43,686 bases of DNA. Origin: an uncultured bacterium. GTDB lineage: Bacteria; Patescibacteriota; Minisyncoccia; Phycocordibacterales; CAIZLB01. The DNA lies in NCBI GenBank assembly GCA_903848795.1, contig CAINHC010000031.1:1-43686 (forward strand). The letters are read 5' to 3'. This document shows positions 8,707 to 17,155 of this stretch, one piece after another; positions within the stretch are counted from its first letter, which is position 1; every line of letters begins with the position of its first letter. A program made the position numbers and the translations under genes. The notes beneath the pieces were generated by a model. That model did no database searches, had not been told where the DNA came from, and worked only from the letters and a program-made list of their open reading frames with translations.

Positions 8707-10239
8707 TTATGAAAGCACCAATTTTTCTTTCAAAAACGTTTCTGCTCTTTGTATTCTAGCTAGAGTTTCGTCCTTGCCGATTGTCTCTGCTAGAATAAAT
8801 GGATCTGGAGATTTTTCTTTGCCAGAGAGGGCAACTCTGATGCCCCAAAGCACGATTCCCCTACCCTCTAATTCTGCAATTGGCCACAGGGCATTTTTGA
8901 CTGATTCTTTGTTCCACTTCACTTCCCCACCCTCAATGAACTCTCCGGTTTCTTTTGGTAATTTTTCTAATTCCAATTTGCATGTTGCTAATATTTTAGC
9001 TAGACTTTCTCTGGTTAAATCCTTCCCCTTCCTCATTTTCTCTGAACACATTAAAATATCGGCATCATAGAGTGGTGCAACGAAGAAATATTCAAGACCC
9101 CCCTCATCGTACATTTCTTGAATTTGTTTAAAATACTCCAATCTATCTCTAACTATAGCACACACAGAATCGATTCTTGATGCGTAAGTATCTAAAGTTG
9201 AAAGATGTTCTGGCATAAAAGTCTCAAGATTTTTTTTGTATTCTTCGTGAGAGAGTTTAAGCATGTGCTCCCTATTCATCCAATTTAGTTTAACATCATT
9301 AAAGTTTCCTCCACTCTTGTGAATTTTATCTATTGTAAATAAATCTTTCAATTCTTGCATTGAAAAAATTTCATCGTTTCCCCCAGGATGCCATCCAATC
9401 AATGCGAGGAAATTAACTATCGCTTCAGGTAAATAACCCTCGATTCTATAATCCAATAAATCCTTTGCGCCATCTCTTTTGCCTAATTTCTTTTTTCCAT
9501 CTGGGCCCATGATTGGTGGAAGGGTTACAAATTCTGGCCTTTGTATTTCAAGTGCTTCGTATAGTGCTAGGAATTTTGGAGTAGAGGAAATAAATTCATC
9601 AGCTCTAAAAATGTGAGTTACTTCCATCTCTAGATCATCAATAATATGTGCGAAGTTATATGTTGGATACCCATCACTTTTAATCAAAATAAAATCATCC
9701 AAGGCTTCTGGGCCAGCTTCCAAATCTCCTCTGGCTAAATCGTGCCACTTTGATTTTTGAGGATTCACGATTTTTAATCTAAGAGGCATCGATCCATCCC
9801 AGATTGGTGGATTTTCTGGTCTGTGGTTTCTATAGAGAAATGGTCTCTTGTCATCCTCTGCTTGTTTTCTAAAACTTTCCAACTCTTCTTCAGAATACGG
9901 ATCGGCATACGCTAGACCTTTTTCTACTAGAACTTGTGCATATTTTTTGTAAGAATCCAACCTTTCCGATTGTAAATATGGCGCGTTTGGACCACCAATA
10001 TCTGGGCCCTCATCCCAATCAATTCCTGCCCACCTTAGTGCTTCAATAATATGAGTAATGGATCCTGGAACTTCTCTTTCCTTGTCTGTATCCTCAATTC
10101 GCAAAATCATTTTTCCGTTATGTTTGCGAGTAAATAACCATGCATAAAGTGCGGTTCTAACTCCTCCAACGTGCATATAGCCAGTTGGCGATGGGGCAAA
10201 TCGGGTTACTATTTTTACTTTATTTTCTGTTTTGTCCAT
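8707..10239 (-). CDS. gltX: Glutamyl-tRNA synthetase
   Basis: The protein is 510 aa, class I. The HIGH-type signature is APSPTGYMHVGG (about residues 13-24) and the KMSKS-type loop is KKKLGKRDG (about 250-258). IEDTDKER and the acceptor-binding region are as in bacterial GltX, and the helical anticodon domain is present. No glutaminyl-tRNA synthetase is seen here, so it may be non-discriminating if the genome relies on GatCAB. The start ATG follows TAAAAT by exactly 6 nt, suggesting a leaderless message. Confidence 0.95.
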   Translation of the reverse strand: MDKTENKVKIVTRFAPSPTGYMHVGGVRTALYAWLFTRKHNGKMILRIEDTDKEREVPGSITHIIEALRWAGIDWDEGPDIGGPNAPYLQSERLDSYKKYAQVLVEKGLAYADPYSEEELESFRKQAEDDKRPFLYRNHRPENPPIWDGSMPLRLKIVNPQKSKWHDLARGDLEAGPEALDDFILIKSDGYPTYNFAHIIDDLEMEVTHIFRADEFISSTPKFLALYEALEIQRPEFVTLPPIMGPDGKKKLGKRDGAKDLLDYRIEGYLPEAIVNFLALIGWHPGGNDEIFSMQELKDLFTIDKIHKSGGNFNDVKLNWMNREHMLKLSHEEYKKNLETFMPEHLSTLDTYASRIDSVCAIVRDRLEYFKQIQEMYDEGGLEYFFVAPLYDADILMCSEKMRKGKDLTRESLAKILATCKLELEKLPKETGEFIEGGEVKWNKESVKNALWPIAELEGRGIVLWGIRVALSGKEKSPDPFILAETIGKDETLARIQRAETFLKEKLVLS

Positions 10240-10274
10240 ATTATTATTTTATATATATTGTTTCTTCGTCGAAA
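10240..10274 (-). promoter_or_regulatory. Leaderless-type promoter of gltX
   Basis: TTTCGA (10269-10274), 17 nt, TAAAAT (10246-10251), 6 nt, ATG. The -35 lies inside the perfect hairpin 10267-10290. Confidence 0.5.
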
Positions 10275-10312
10275 TCTGCTGATTTCGACGCGATTTTTAC
10301 GTTTAAAAATCG
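10267..10312. promoter_or_regulatory. Two adjacent hairpins between murG and gltX
   Basis: CGTCGAAATC / GATTTCGACG is a perfect 10-bp stem with a 4-nt loop (10267-10290). CGATTTTT / AAAAATCG follows at 10291-10312. They may end the murG transcript or act as an operator, since the first overlaps the gltX -35. No good T-run follows on the minus strand. Confidence 0.4.
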
Positions 10313-10313
10313 A

Positions 10314-11456
10314 TTATTCATATTCATGTTCAAGTGCTATTTTTAAAATTTCCTTTGCGATTAATTTGCCAGCATCTGGTCTTCTGAATTCCTTCATTCC
10401 GTTTATCATGGTTTCTCTTACGTGTTCGTTGTTCACGATTCTATCCACTTCATTCAAAATAATTTCTGTATTCAAATTTGCTTCTTCTACCACCACACAC
10501 CCTCCGCTTCTGGCAAAGTTGTATGCGTTTTTACGTTGATGGTCGCCATTTGAATCTGTGATTGGAATTATGATTGCTGGGATTTCCCATAGTGCAATTT
10601 CAAATATTTGAGATCCTCCACGAGAAATTATTACACTAGCTGCTCCTGCGGACATTCTCATCGAAAGTGCGTTTAGATAATCGTAAGGCTTATACCTATT
10701 CTTGTGAGGGTTATTTTTCAATATTACATCGGCAGATCTCTTTACTTCTTGAAAATTCAATCTGCCTGTTTGATGAATTACTTGGTACTTTTCTACTAAT
10801 CTTGGAAGTGCTTCTAATATAATATTATTTATTATCTTTGCCCCCGTAGATCCGCCAGTAACAAATACTACCGGAACATTTTCTTCAAGTCCCAAATATT
10901 CTGCTGCTCCAGTTGAAAGTATTTGACTAATTTCTGTTCTAACTGGATTGCCTGTGTATGCCACCTTTTTCTCATCAAAAAAGACAGATGCTTCCTTGTA
11001 TGATACTGCAATTTTTACAGCAAATTTACCTGCCCATTTGCTAACACGTCCTGGAACACTATCTGATTCGTGAATAATTATTGGAATCTTGAAAAACTTT
11101 CCAGCGTAAAGTGCCGGGTAACTTACAAAGCCTCCTTTGGCAAAAATAACATCCGGCATTATAAAGTACATTTTTACAATAGCAGTTATAATACCAAATC
11201 CCATCTTGAATACATCTATTAGATTCAACAGCTTAGAAATTCCCTGAGGATTTATTCTTTTTTTACCAGCAGAAACATGTATATATTCAATTTCCTGATC
11301 AAACAGAACTTTAGAATTATAAGGCGAATTAGCCATATAATATATCTTGGGTGCGAGGAGCTTCTCTTTGTGAGTTATCTCACGAATTTCCTCGGCAACC
11401 GCTATCAGTGGGTAAAAATGGCCTCCTGTGCCACCTCCGGTAAGCAATATCTTCAT
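10314..11456 (-). CDS. murG: Lipid II synthase: UDP-GlcNAc transferase MurG
   Basis: The protein is 380 aa, GT28 family. It adds GlcNAc to undecaprenyl-PP-MurNAc-pentapeptide at the inner membrane face. The N-terminal glycine loop is LLTGGGTGGHFYPL (residues 4-17). HESDSVPGRVSKW and FVTGGSTGAK are typical MurG segments, and ISRGGSQIFEIALWEIP forms the C-terminal nucleotide-binding motif. The length is normal. It sits away from mraY/ftsW. A TATAAT is 8 nt upstream of ATG with TTGTAT 16 nt further. Confidence 0.95.
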   Translation of the reverse strand: MKILLTGGGTGGHFYPLIAVAEEIREITHKEKLLAPKIYYMANSPYNSKVLFDQEIEYIHVSAGKKRINPQGISKLLNLIDVFKMGFGIITAIVKMYFIMPDVIFAKGGFVSYPALYAGKFFKIPIIIHESDSVPGRVSKWAGKFAVKIAVSYKEASVFFDEKKVAYTGNPVRTEISQILSTGAAEYLGLEENVPVVFVTGGSTGAKIINNIILEALPRLVEKYQVIHQTGRLNFQEVKRSADVILKNNPHKNRYKPYDYLNALSMRMSAGAASVIISRGGSQIFEIALWEIPAIIIPITDSNGDHQRKNAYNFARSGGCVVVEEANLNTEIILNEVDRIVNNEHVRETMINGMKEFRRPDAGKLIAKEILKIALEHEYE

Positions 11457-11464
11457 ATGTAATG

Positions 11465-11492
11465 ATTATAGCATTTATAAGCTTACATACAA
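11465..11492 (-). promoter_or_regulatory. murG promoter
   Basis: TTGTAT (11487-11492), a 16-nt spacer and TATAAT (11465-11470), 8 nt before the start codon. This predicts a leader of no more than one or two bases. Confidence 0.55.
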
Positions 11493-11497
11493 ACACG

Positions 11498-11603
11498 AAA
11501 TCCTATAATTCTTACCCTCAGGGAACACGCCATTTTTCTGCTGAAAAATGGCTCTGCTCACTGCAGTTCGCAAGTTTCCCTAAGGATAAGAATTATAGGA
11601 TTT
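11498..11603. repeat. Long inverted-repeat element (MITE-like or bidirectional hairpin)
   Basis: Arms of 28 nt at 11498-11525 and 11576-11603 pair with only two or three mismatches (AAATCCTATAATTCTTA ... ). Inside is a second perfect hairpin, GCCATTTTTC / GAAAAATGGC (11529-11552), and CTGC-n5-GCAG. Both arms contain TATAAT in opposite directions. Confidence 0.7.
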
Positions 11604-11652
11604 TATAGTTCCATGTAACTTTTAATTGGGATATATACAAAACACAGTACAT

Positions 11653-11793
11653 CTATTTCAAAGCATGTGTAATAGCTGAATCAACAGACTTAAATCCTTT
11701 GGATTTTAAAGCTTCTTTAACCTCTTTGTCCCAAACAACGCGGATGGACTTTATCTTTCTGCTTGGAGTGATTGTTGTATGTTTCTTGCGCAT
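11653..11793 (-). CDS. 46-aa basic protein downstream of lysS
   Basis: The ORF runs from ATG (11791-11793) to TAG (11653-11655) and begins MRKKHTTITPSRKIKSIRVV. It is rich in Lys/Arg with a predicted C-terminal helix (DSAITHALK). It starts 17 bp after the lysS stop on the same strand, so co-transcription is likely. The spacing and protein-like composition support a real gene. The basic N-terminus might contact RNA or DNA, but no family is recognised. Confidence 0.55.
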   Translation of the reverse strand: MRKKHTTITPSRKIKSIRVVWDKEVKEALKSKGFKSVDSAITHALK

Positions 11794-11810
11794 AAAAAAT
11801 TAAAAATGAT

Positions 11811-13277
11811 TTATTCTCTCTTCCTCATTAACGGAAACGCCTGACATTCTCTTAGTGATTTACCCTCTAAAAAGCCAAATAATCTTTCTGAAATTCCAAA
11901 GCCAAAAGCTGGTGGCATGCCATATTCCATTGCTTCAACATATTCCTGATCAGCCATCTGTGCCTCTTCGTCTCCAGCGTCACGAAGTGCTTGTTGAGTC
12001 AAAAATCTCTCTTCTTGATCAATTGGATCATTAAGCTCGCTAAATCCTTTTCCAAGCTCACTACCAGCAAGAATAATTTGGAATCTTTCAACTACTCTAT
12101 TATCCACTCTTGATTTTTTGGCTAGTGTCTCAAGATATACAGGAATTCCAATCAAAAATCCTGGACCTGAAAGATTTTTTCTGACGGTTTTCCAAAGAAA
12201 ATCAACACCACGTTCAATACTTATTGTCTTTTTGTCGTATTCAACTTTGCCTTTTATAAGTTCCGTTTCAACTTCTGCTACAGTTGTGTTGTGAACATCA
12301 ATACCAAATTTTTCCTTTATAATTTTTGTGAAATCATAAATCTCCCACTCTATCGCTAGGTCAAAAGTGTGTCCCTTATTTTCAAAAACAGTTTTTCCAT
12401 AAACCTTTTGTGCAATTTGAATATACATTTCGCGAACCATTTTCATACCCTTATCAAAATCACTGTATGCCTCATAGAACTCCATCGCGGTGTAATCTTG
12501 AGCGTGCTCTGGTGACATTCCCTCATTTCTAAAAACCCTACCAATTTCAAAAGTCTTAGGAAGTCCTGCAACAAGTAGTCTCTTTTGCCACAGTTCTCCC
12601 ACAGATATTCTTAAATAAACATCAATATCAAGTGCGTTGTGATGCGTGACGAATGGTCTAGCATCCGCTCCTCCTGTTGTATTCTCAAGTGTTGGAGTTT
12701 CAACTTCTATATAATCCCTCTCCAACAAAAAGCTTCTCATTGTATTCCAAAAAATACTTCTTCTTTTCATCATGTTGCGGAGTTCTGGATTGAGAACCAT
12801 ATCAACGTATCGCTTTCTGTATCTCTCATCTTCATCCGCTAGTCCAAACCAAGAGTCAGGAATTGGTCGAAGACTTTTTGAAAGTAGACGCCATTCTTTT
12901 ACAAGTAAAGCATCTGTTCCTCTTTTTGTAATATAGGCAACTCCTTTAAATTCTATAAAGTCGCTACTATCTATTAATGCAAAAAAGTCTGCCAAAGATT
13001 CTTCTGATAGATTATCAATTGAAAGAAAACATTGCACCTTCTCCCCTGTTCCATCCATTACATCAGCAAATCCAACTTTTCCTTGACCTCTGATAGATAG
13101 GAGACGTCCACCGATTGTAACTTCCTTTTGTGATTCAAGTAGGTCTTTAAATTCTTCAGTAAATCGCTTATTAGTATAATCAATGTTTGTTACCACAGGA
13201 AAGGCCTCAATTCCCTTCTCCCTAAGTTCCTTAATTTTTTGTATACGTTGCTCACGTATTTCTTCAATTGATGTCAT
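11811..13277 (-). CDS. lysS: Lysyl-tRNA synthetase, class II
   Basis: The protein is 488 aa. The N-terminal OB-fold (about 50-145) binds the anticodon. Motif 2 is FEIGRVFRNEGMSPEHAQDY (about 245-265). Motif 3 is FGFGISERLFGFL near 462-474, followed by ECQAFPLMRKRE. All catalytic elements are present. The start is supported by a -10 TAATAT exactly 6 nt upstream. The 46-aa gene follows. Confidence 0.95.
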   Translation of the reverse strand: MTSIEEIREQRIQKIKELREKGIEAFPVVTNIDYTNKRFTEEFKDLLESQKEVTIGGRLLSIRGQGKVGFADVMDGTGEKVQCFLSIDNLSEESLADFFALIDSSDFIEFKGVAYITKRGTDALLVKEWRLLSKSLRPIPDSWFGLADEDERYRKRYVDMVLNPELRNMMKRRSIFWNTMRSFLLERDYIEVETPTLENTTGGADARPFVTHHNALDIDVYLRISVGELWQKRLLVAGLPKTFEIGRVFRNEGMSPEHAQDYTAMEFYEAYSDFDKGMKMVREMYIQIAQKVYGKTVFENKGHTFDLAIEWEIYDFTKIIKEKFGIDVHNTTVAEVETELIKGKVEYDKKTISIERGVDFLWKTVRKNLSGPGFLIGIPVYLETLAKKSRVDNRVVERFQIILAGSELGKGFSELNDPIDQEERFLTQQALRDAGDEEAQMADQEYVEAMEYGMPPAFGFGISERLFGFLEGKSLRECQAFPLMRKRE

Positions 13278-13312
13278 AGATAGATATTAGCATATAAAGC
13301 TTTAATGTTGAA
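13278..13312 (-). promoter_or_regulatory. Leaderless-type promoter of lysS
   Basis: TTCAAC (13307-13312), 17 nt, TAATAT (13284-13289), 6 nt (CTATCT), ATG. Confidence 0.6.
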
Positions 13313-13337
13313 TACCGGTATTCAGAGATGATTTTAT

Positions 13338-13394
13338 AAAACAAAAGACACCCTACAACATAGGACCGGATAGCTTTTGTTGGTTAAGGGTGTT
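13338..13394 (-). terminator. Terminator of the 13443-13610 unit
   Basis: ACACCCT / AGGGTGT are paired across a loop of about 32 nt, followed on the minus strand by CTTTTGTTTTAT. A second 9-bp hairpin, GGCCTGAAT / ATTCAGGCC (13402-13410, 13441-13449), lies just upstream over the ORF stop. Confidence 0.6.
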
Positions 13395-13442
13395 TAGGGA
13401 TGGCCTGAATTTCTCCAAGACCGAATGATAATGATATTGGAT

Positions 13443-13610
13443 TCAGGCCGTTGCCGACGGGGCGATGTGGGAGCGTGCCCAAATAACGCAAACAGTAATG
13501 AAGCGACGCTTCAGGAAGGAAAGATCCTGGGTTTTAAACCGTCGATGCGGACCAAAGTATGGTTTACTGCGAAATGCCGACGTGCGAGCTGAACCGAATG
13601 TTCGTTTCAT
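13443..13610 (-). CDS. Possible 55-aa Arg-rich protein, or a structured RNA
   Basis: The ORF begins MKRTFGSARTSAFRSKPYFG and is strongly basic and GC-richer than its surroundings. Upstream on the minus strand TTGACT (13708-13713) and TAAATT (13686-13691) form a promoter with a 16-nt spacer. Downstream are two hairpins, the second with a T-run. So the region is a complete independent transcription unit of about 340 nt. No Shine-Dalgarno is evident, and self-complementary blocks (GAAGCG-A-CGCTTC) occur inside, so a noncoding RNA is an equal alternative. Confidence 0.4.
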   Translation of the reverse strand: MKRTFGSARTSAFRSKPYFGPHRRFKTQDLSFLKRRFITVCVIWARSHIAPSATA

Positions 13611-13685
13611 AATGTATCAATGTTTTGGTTTGAATTCAATTCCACAGCAAGAATTAACCCACATTGGTTAAATCTTCTATCTAAT

Positions 13686-13713
13686 AATTTACAACTTTTA
13701 ATAAAATAGTCAA
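13686..13713 (-). promoter_or_regulatory. Promoter of the 55-aa/ncRNA unit
   Basis: TTGACT, a 16-nt spacer, TAAATT. Transcription would start near 13678. Confidence 0.4.
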
Positions 13714-13755
13714 TAACATAACTGGGTGTCTTTCGCATAATGTTTACTTCTAATA

Positions 13756-14874
13756 CTACCGCTTCTGATACTTCGAAATATTCAAAATTATTCCCGCAGA
13801 TGCCATGGTAAAAAATAGTGCAGTTCCACCGTGTGAGATAAATAAGAGTGGCGTTCCTGAGAGTGGAACTATTGCAAGCATGGCGGCGATGTTCATAAAT
13901 GACTGGAGAGTAATCAAAACAACAATTCCAACAATCACATATGAGCCATACGGATCTGGGACACGCGTTGCAATTCTTAGGGCCTGGAATGCAAATAGAA
14001 TGTATAAAATAATAATTGTAACCGATCCAACAAAACCGAACTCTTCAGACGCTACGGCAAAAATAGAATCCCCAATAGGCTCTGGAAGAAATGCGAATTT
14101 TTGCGTACTCTGTCCAAAACCTCGTCCCGTGAGTCCTCCTGAGCCTATAGCAATTAATGATTGTTGAATTTGATATCCACTTCCCGTAGCGTCTTTTGCG
14201 GGATCCATGAACGTACTGATTCTCTGTTGCAAATATGGCCTCTGGGTAACTAAAACCGCAAGTCCAACTGCTCCAACGAGTGCAATGATAAATAAAGGCT
14301 TCCATCTTCCTCCTGCTGCGAGATAAATTGCAACTCCTGAGGCTGCGATAACTAAGAATGTTTCCGTGTCTGGTTGCATCAAGATAAGCCCAGCAGAGAG
14401 CACTATCAAAATAATTAAAGGCAATGTTCCAAATTTAAAAGTAGAGGCTTTCGTTTTGATTGAGGCAAACCATGCTGATGTGTATAATACGAATCCAATT
14501 TTATAAAACTCAGCAGGTTGCATTGATTGGCCCGCTATTCCAATCCAACGTCTCGCTCCACCGTGGAACACTCCAATTCCAGGTACAAACACAAGAATCA
14601 TCAGAACTACTGATCCACCAAGAATTAAGAATGCCCATTTCCTCCAAAAAGTATAAGGAATTAATGAAGTTATCAGGGCGATAACAATTCCTCCAATCAA
14701 TCCAAATATTATCTGATTAGAAACTACCGCCATAAACTTTGTAGTACCTCCCGCCAATAGTCCTAGAGATGCAGAATAGAAAATAAAAAAACCAACAACA
14801 ACCAAAATAATTGTTAGAATTAGAAAGATCTTATCAACTCCGCCATGTTTTTTTGCTATTGATTTTGATGACAT
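13756..14874 (-). CDS. ftsW: SEDS glycosyltransferase FtsW/RodA family
   Basis: The protein is 372 aa with about ten membrane helices. SEDS hallmarks are MQPAEFYKIGFVLY (about 118-131), LILMQPDTETFLVI (about 162-175), GSGGLTGRGFGQSTQKFAFLPE (about 246-267) and SEEFGFVG. It polymerises lipid II into glycan strands with a class B PBP. FtsW rather than RodA is favoured by proximity to mraY and dacA, but either is possible. It is the last gene of the aspS-to-ftsW series; a TATAAT lies 12 nt before the start, so it may also have its own promoter. Confidence 0.9.
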   Translation of the reverse strand: MSSKSIAKKHGGVDKIFLILTIILVVVGFFIFYSASLGLLAGGTTKFMAVVSNQIIFGLIGGIVIALITSLIPYTFWRKWAFLILGGSVVLMILVFVPGIGVFHGGARRWIGIAGQSMQPAEFYKIGFVLYTSAWFASIKTKASTFKFGTLPLIILIVLSAGLILMQPDTETFLVIAASGVAIYLAAGGRWKPLFIIALVGAVGLAVLVTQRPYLQQRISTFMDPAKDATGSGYQIQQSLIAIGSGGLTGRGFGQSTQKFAFLPEPIGDSIFAVASEEFGFVGSVTIIILYILFAFQALRIATRVPDPYGSYVIVGIVVLITLQSFMNIAAMLAIVPLSGTPLLFISHGGTALFFTMASAGIILNISKYQKR

Positions 14875-14936
14875 TTTTAAAAGTCCATTATATTACCTCA
14901 CCTCCTGCACCATCCCGCCAATTGTAAATAATTAAA

Positions 14937-15992
14937 TTATCCAATTAATGCAATTACAGTACCTATTATCGCGCACATTATAGAAATAATCCAATATCTC
15001 ATTGTGACTTTGTATGATGGCCAACCAAGAGCTTCAAAATGATGATGAATTGGTGCGATTCTAAATATCTTTTTACCAAAATACTTCTTCGAAAACATCT
15101 GAACAGTTGAAGAGAGTGAAGTGACAATTAATGGAAGCGCAATAATTGGAAGAATTATTACTTGGTCGGTAAGAAAGGCAACGACTGCGAGTGTTATTGT
15201 TAAGCCCATCATTCCCGTTTCGCCGAGATAGAATCTTGCTGGCGGGATATTGAACCAAACAAACGCTAATAATCCCCCAATTATAGCCGCACAGAAGGCT
15301 GCTAGGTCAACCTGATGTTGTGCGATGGCAATTATTGCGTATGCACCAAAGGCTGATGCCATAACCCCACCTGCGAGGCCATCAATTCCATCTATGACTG
15401 ATCCACTAAAGATTACAAAAACCGTCGCCATGAAGAATGGAATAAAAATCAGTCCCAACCAAAAGTCTCCATAAAAAGGAACATGCACTGACAAATTCTC
15501 TAGCTTAAAATAAAACCACCAAGCTCCAACTGCTCCAATTAATAAAACCGTTAAAATTCTAAGCTTTCTTGAAATACCTTCAGAGAGATTCAATCCCTTA
15601 CCATAAATTTGCAAAAGGTCATCTGCTAATCCAAAGATTGAAGCAAACAAAAACATTCCAAGTGGAAGAAGCGTTTGATTTCTACTCAAGAAGTTCAACT
15701 TTGCAGATACATCACTCGGTACAACAAACGAAATACAATAAAGTATTGCAATCACAGCCAGTACTGAGAGCCAAATAATAACACCACCGACTCTAGGTGT
15801 CCCCGTTTCCCCTTTTTCGTTATGAATTTTCTTGAAAGCCTCGGACATCGCATCAACATTCTCTTGGCTTCTTGATTTCTTACGCCACATTTTGTGTGCG
15901 TACATAAAGCTGGATAATCTTGGGGTTATTGCTATTCCGACCAAAAATGCCACTAGGGCTGGAAATAGGACCTTAATTAAATCATTTGTCAT
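14937..15992 (-). CDS. mraY: Phospho-MurNAc-pentapeptide transferase MraY
   Basis: The protein is 351 aa with about ten membrane helices. It makes lipid I from UDP-MurNAc-pentapeptide and undecaprenyl phosphate. Family motifs are SIFGLADDLLQI (paired Asp), SGSVIDGIDGLAGG and the C-terminal APIHHHFEALGW. The usual FMGDTGS motif reads YLGETGMM here, with Glu in place of the conserved Asp. It is flanked by dacA upstream and ftsW downstream. Confidence 0.93.
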   Translation of the reverse strand: MTNDLIKVLFPALVAFLVGIAITPRLSSFMYAHKMWRKKSRSQENVDAMSEAFKKIHNEKGETGTPRVGGVIIWLSVLAVIAILYCISFVVPSDVSAKLNFLSRNQTLLPLGMFLFASIFGLADDLLQIYGKGLNLSEGISRKLRILTVLLIGAVGAWWFYFKLENLSVHVPFYGDFWLGLIFIPFFMATVFVIFSGSVIDGIDGLAGGVMASAFGAYAIIAIAQHQVDLAAFCAAIIGGLLAFVWFNIPPARFYLGETGMMGLTITLAVVAFLTDQVIILPIIALPLIVTSLSSTVQMFSKKYFGKKIFRIAPIHHHFEALGWPSYKVTMRYWIISIMCAIIGTVIALIG

Positions 15993-16012
15993 ATTTATAG
16001 ATTATGACATGT

Positions 16013-17155
16013 CTATTTTATTGTCGCAAATGCCTCTGTGGAGGAGGCAAGCTTGAGGGCATCATTGTATCTATCTTCAATTGTTGAGCCTAAAATAACA
16101 ATTACGTACTTTTTCTGATTTGGATTAATTTCTATGACTAAATTTCCTCCTGATTCTTCTGTTGTGCCAGTCTTCCCCGCAATAATGTGAGGTATTTGGA
16201 ATATTGAATAATTTATATTTTTGGTTACGTGGGTATTTCCAGATAAATTCACAAAGGTCGCCTCAGGAATAATACTTGCGGTTCCAAGAAATGGAATGGC
16301 TGTGAAAATTGAATTAAATAATATTGCAATTTCTTTCGCGCTACCAATTGCAGAAGGGATTTGTTTTGAGGCGTTTGATGGATCTGAGCTTTTTGGATCG
16401 TAATTAGGATTAGGAATTGATAAACCACTACTGTTCTGGAAACTAAAACTCCTATATCCCAAATCTCTAACAGCCTTATTCATTAAAAGAGAAAAAGCAA
16501 AATCATCGTCTATTAAACTTCCAACCAAAGACTGTGCTGCAAAATTTGAGGAAGTTATTAGCATATATCTAATGATATTCTCTACCCTCCAAACTTCTCC
16601 CTTAACCAAGTCTCTGTCACCCGCATTATATCCTGGGCCGTTTTTAATAATCTGTACAGTTTGAATTTGATTTCCGATTTTAAAACGGGCGCTATTTAAT
16701 TGAAGAAATACTGTCGCTGTAATAATTTTTGCAAGCGACGCCATCGGTACAATTTGTTCAGCATTTTTTGCGTAAATAAATCGCTTATTTTGAACATCAT
16801 ATACTACAGCATTTTTAGCAACAATTTCTGGTGAGTATATTTCATTAATTTCACCCATGGTCGATGTCGATGATATGCCGAAAATTGTCGTGGAGGCAAC
16901 ACTTGTGCCTGTTGTATAAACAGTGCTAGATCCGTAGATATAATTGGTGCTAGAACCGTATGCGGTAGTGGTATTTGTGTTTGTTGTTGTAGACGTACTT
17001 GAACCTGCATTCGTCTCTGATTTCGCGGTGCAAGGCAATGCAAAGGTTGAAATTAAAAGCAACGCTAAAAGAGCAGACCCAGTTAGAGTACTCACACCTT
17101 TAAATGAACAGCTTATATTATTCAGTTTTTGAATTTGTGGTTGAAAAGTCTTCAT
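16013..17155 (-). CDS. dacA: D-alanyl-D-alanine carboxypeptidase (S11, PBP5-like)
   Basis: The protein is 380 aa. It trims the terminal D-Ala of stem peptides outside the membrane. A hydrophobic segment at about 24-44 acts as a signal. Residues about 47-102 form a Ser/Thr/Asn/Gly-rich low-complexity linker. The catalytic triad motifs are SLAK (about 139), SSN (about 199) and KTGTT (about 327). The C-terminal PBP5 domain seen in E. coli is absent. The start overlaps the scpB 3' end by 38 bp; a GTG 19 codons later is an alternative start. Confidence 0.9.
   Translation of the reverse strand: MKTFQPQIQKLNNISCSFKGVSTLTGSALLALLLISTFALPCTAKSETNAGSSTSTTTNTNTTTAYGSSTNYIYGSSTVYTTGTSVASTTIFGISSTSTMGEINEIYSPEIVAKNAVVYDVQNKRFIYAKNAEQIVPMASLAKIITATVFLQLNSARFKIGNQIQTVQIIKNGPGYNAGDRDLVKGEVWRVENIIRYMLITSSNFAAQSLVGSLIDDDFAFSLLMNKAVRDLGYRSFSFQNSSGLSIPNPNYDPKSSDPSNASKQIPSAIGSAKEIAILFNSIFTAIPFLGTASIIPEATFVNLSGNTHVTKNINYSIFQIPHIIAGKTGTTEESGGNLVIEINPNQKKYVIVILGSTIEDRYNDALKLASSTEAFATIK

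Noticed and set aside
13465-13671. Plus-strand 68-aa ORF
   Set aside because: The promoter and T-run terminator of this region point to transcription on the minus strand; the plus frame has no ribosome site.
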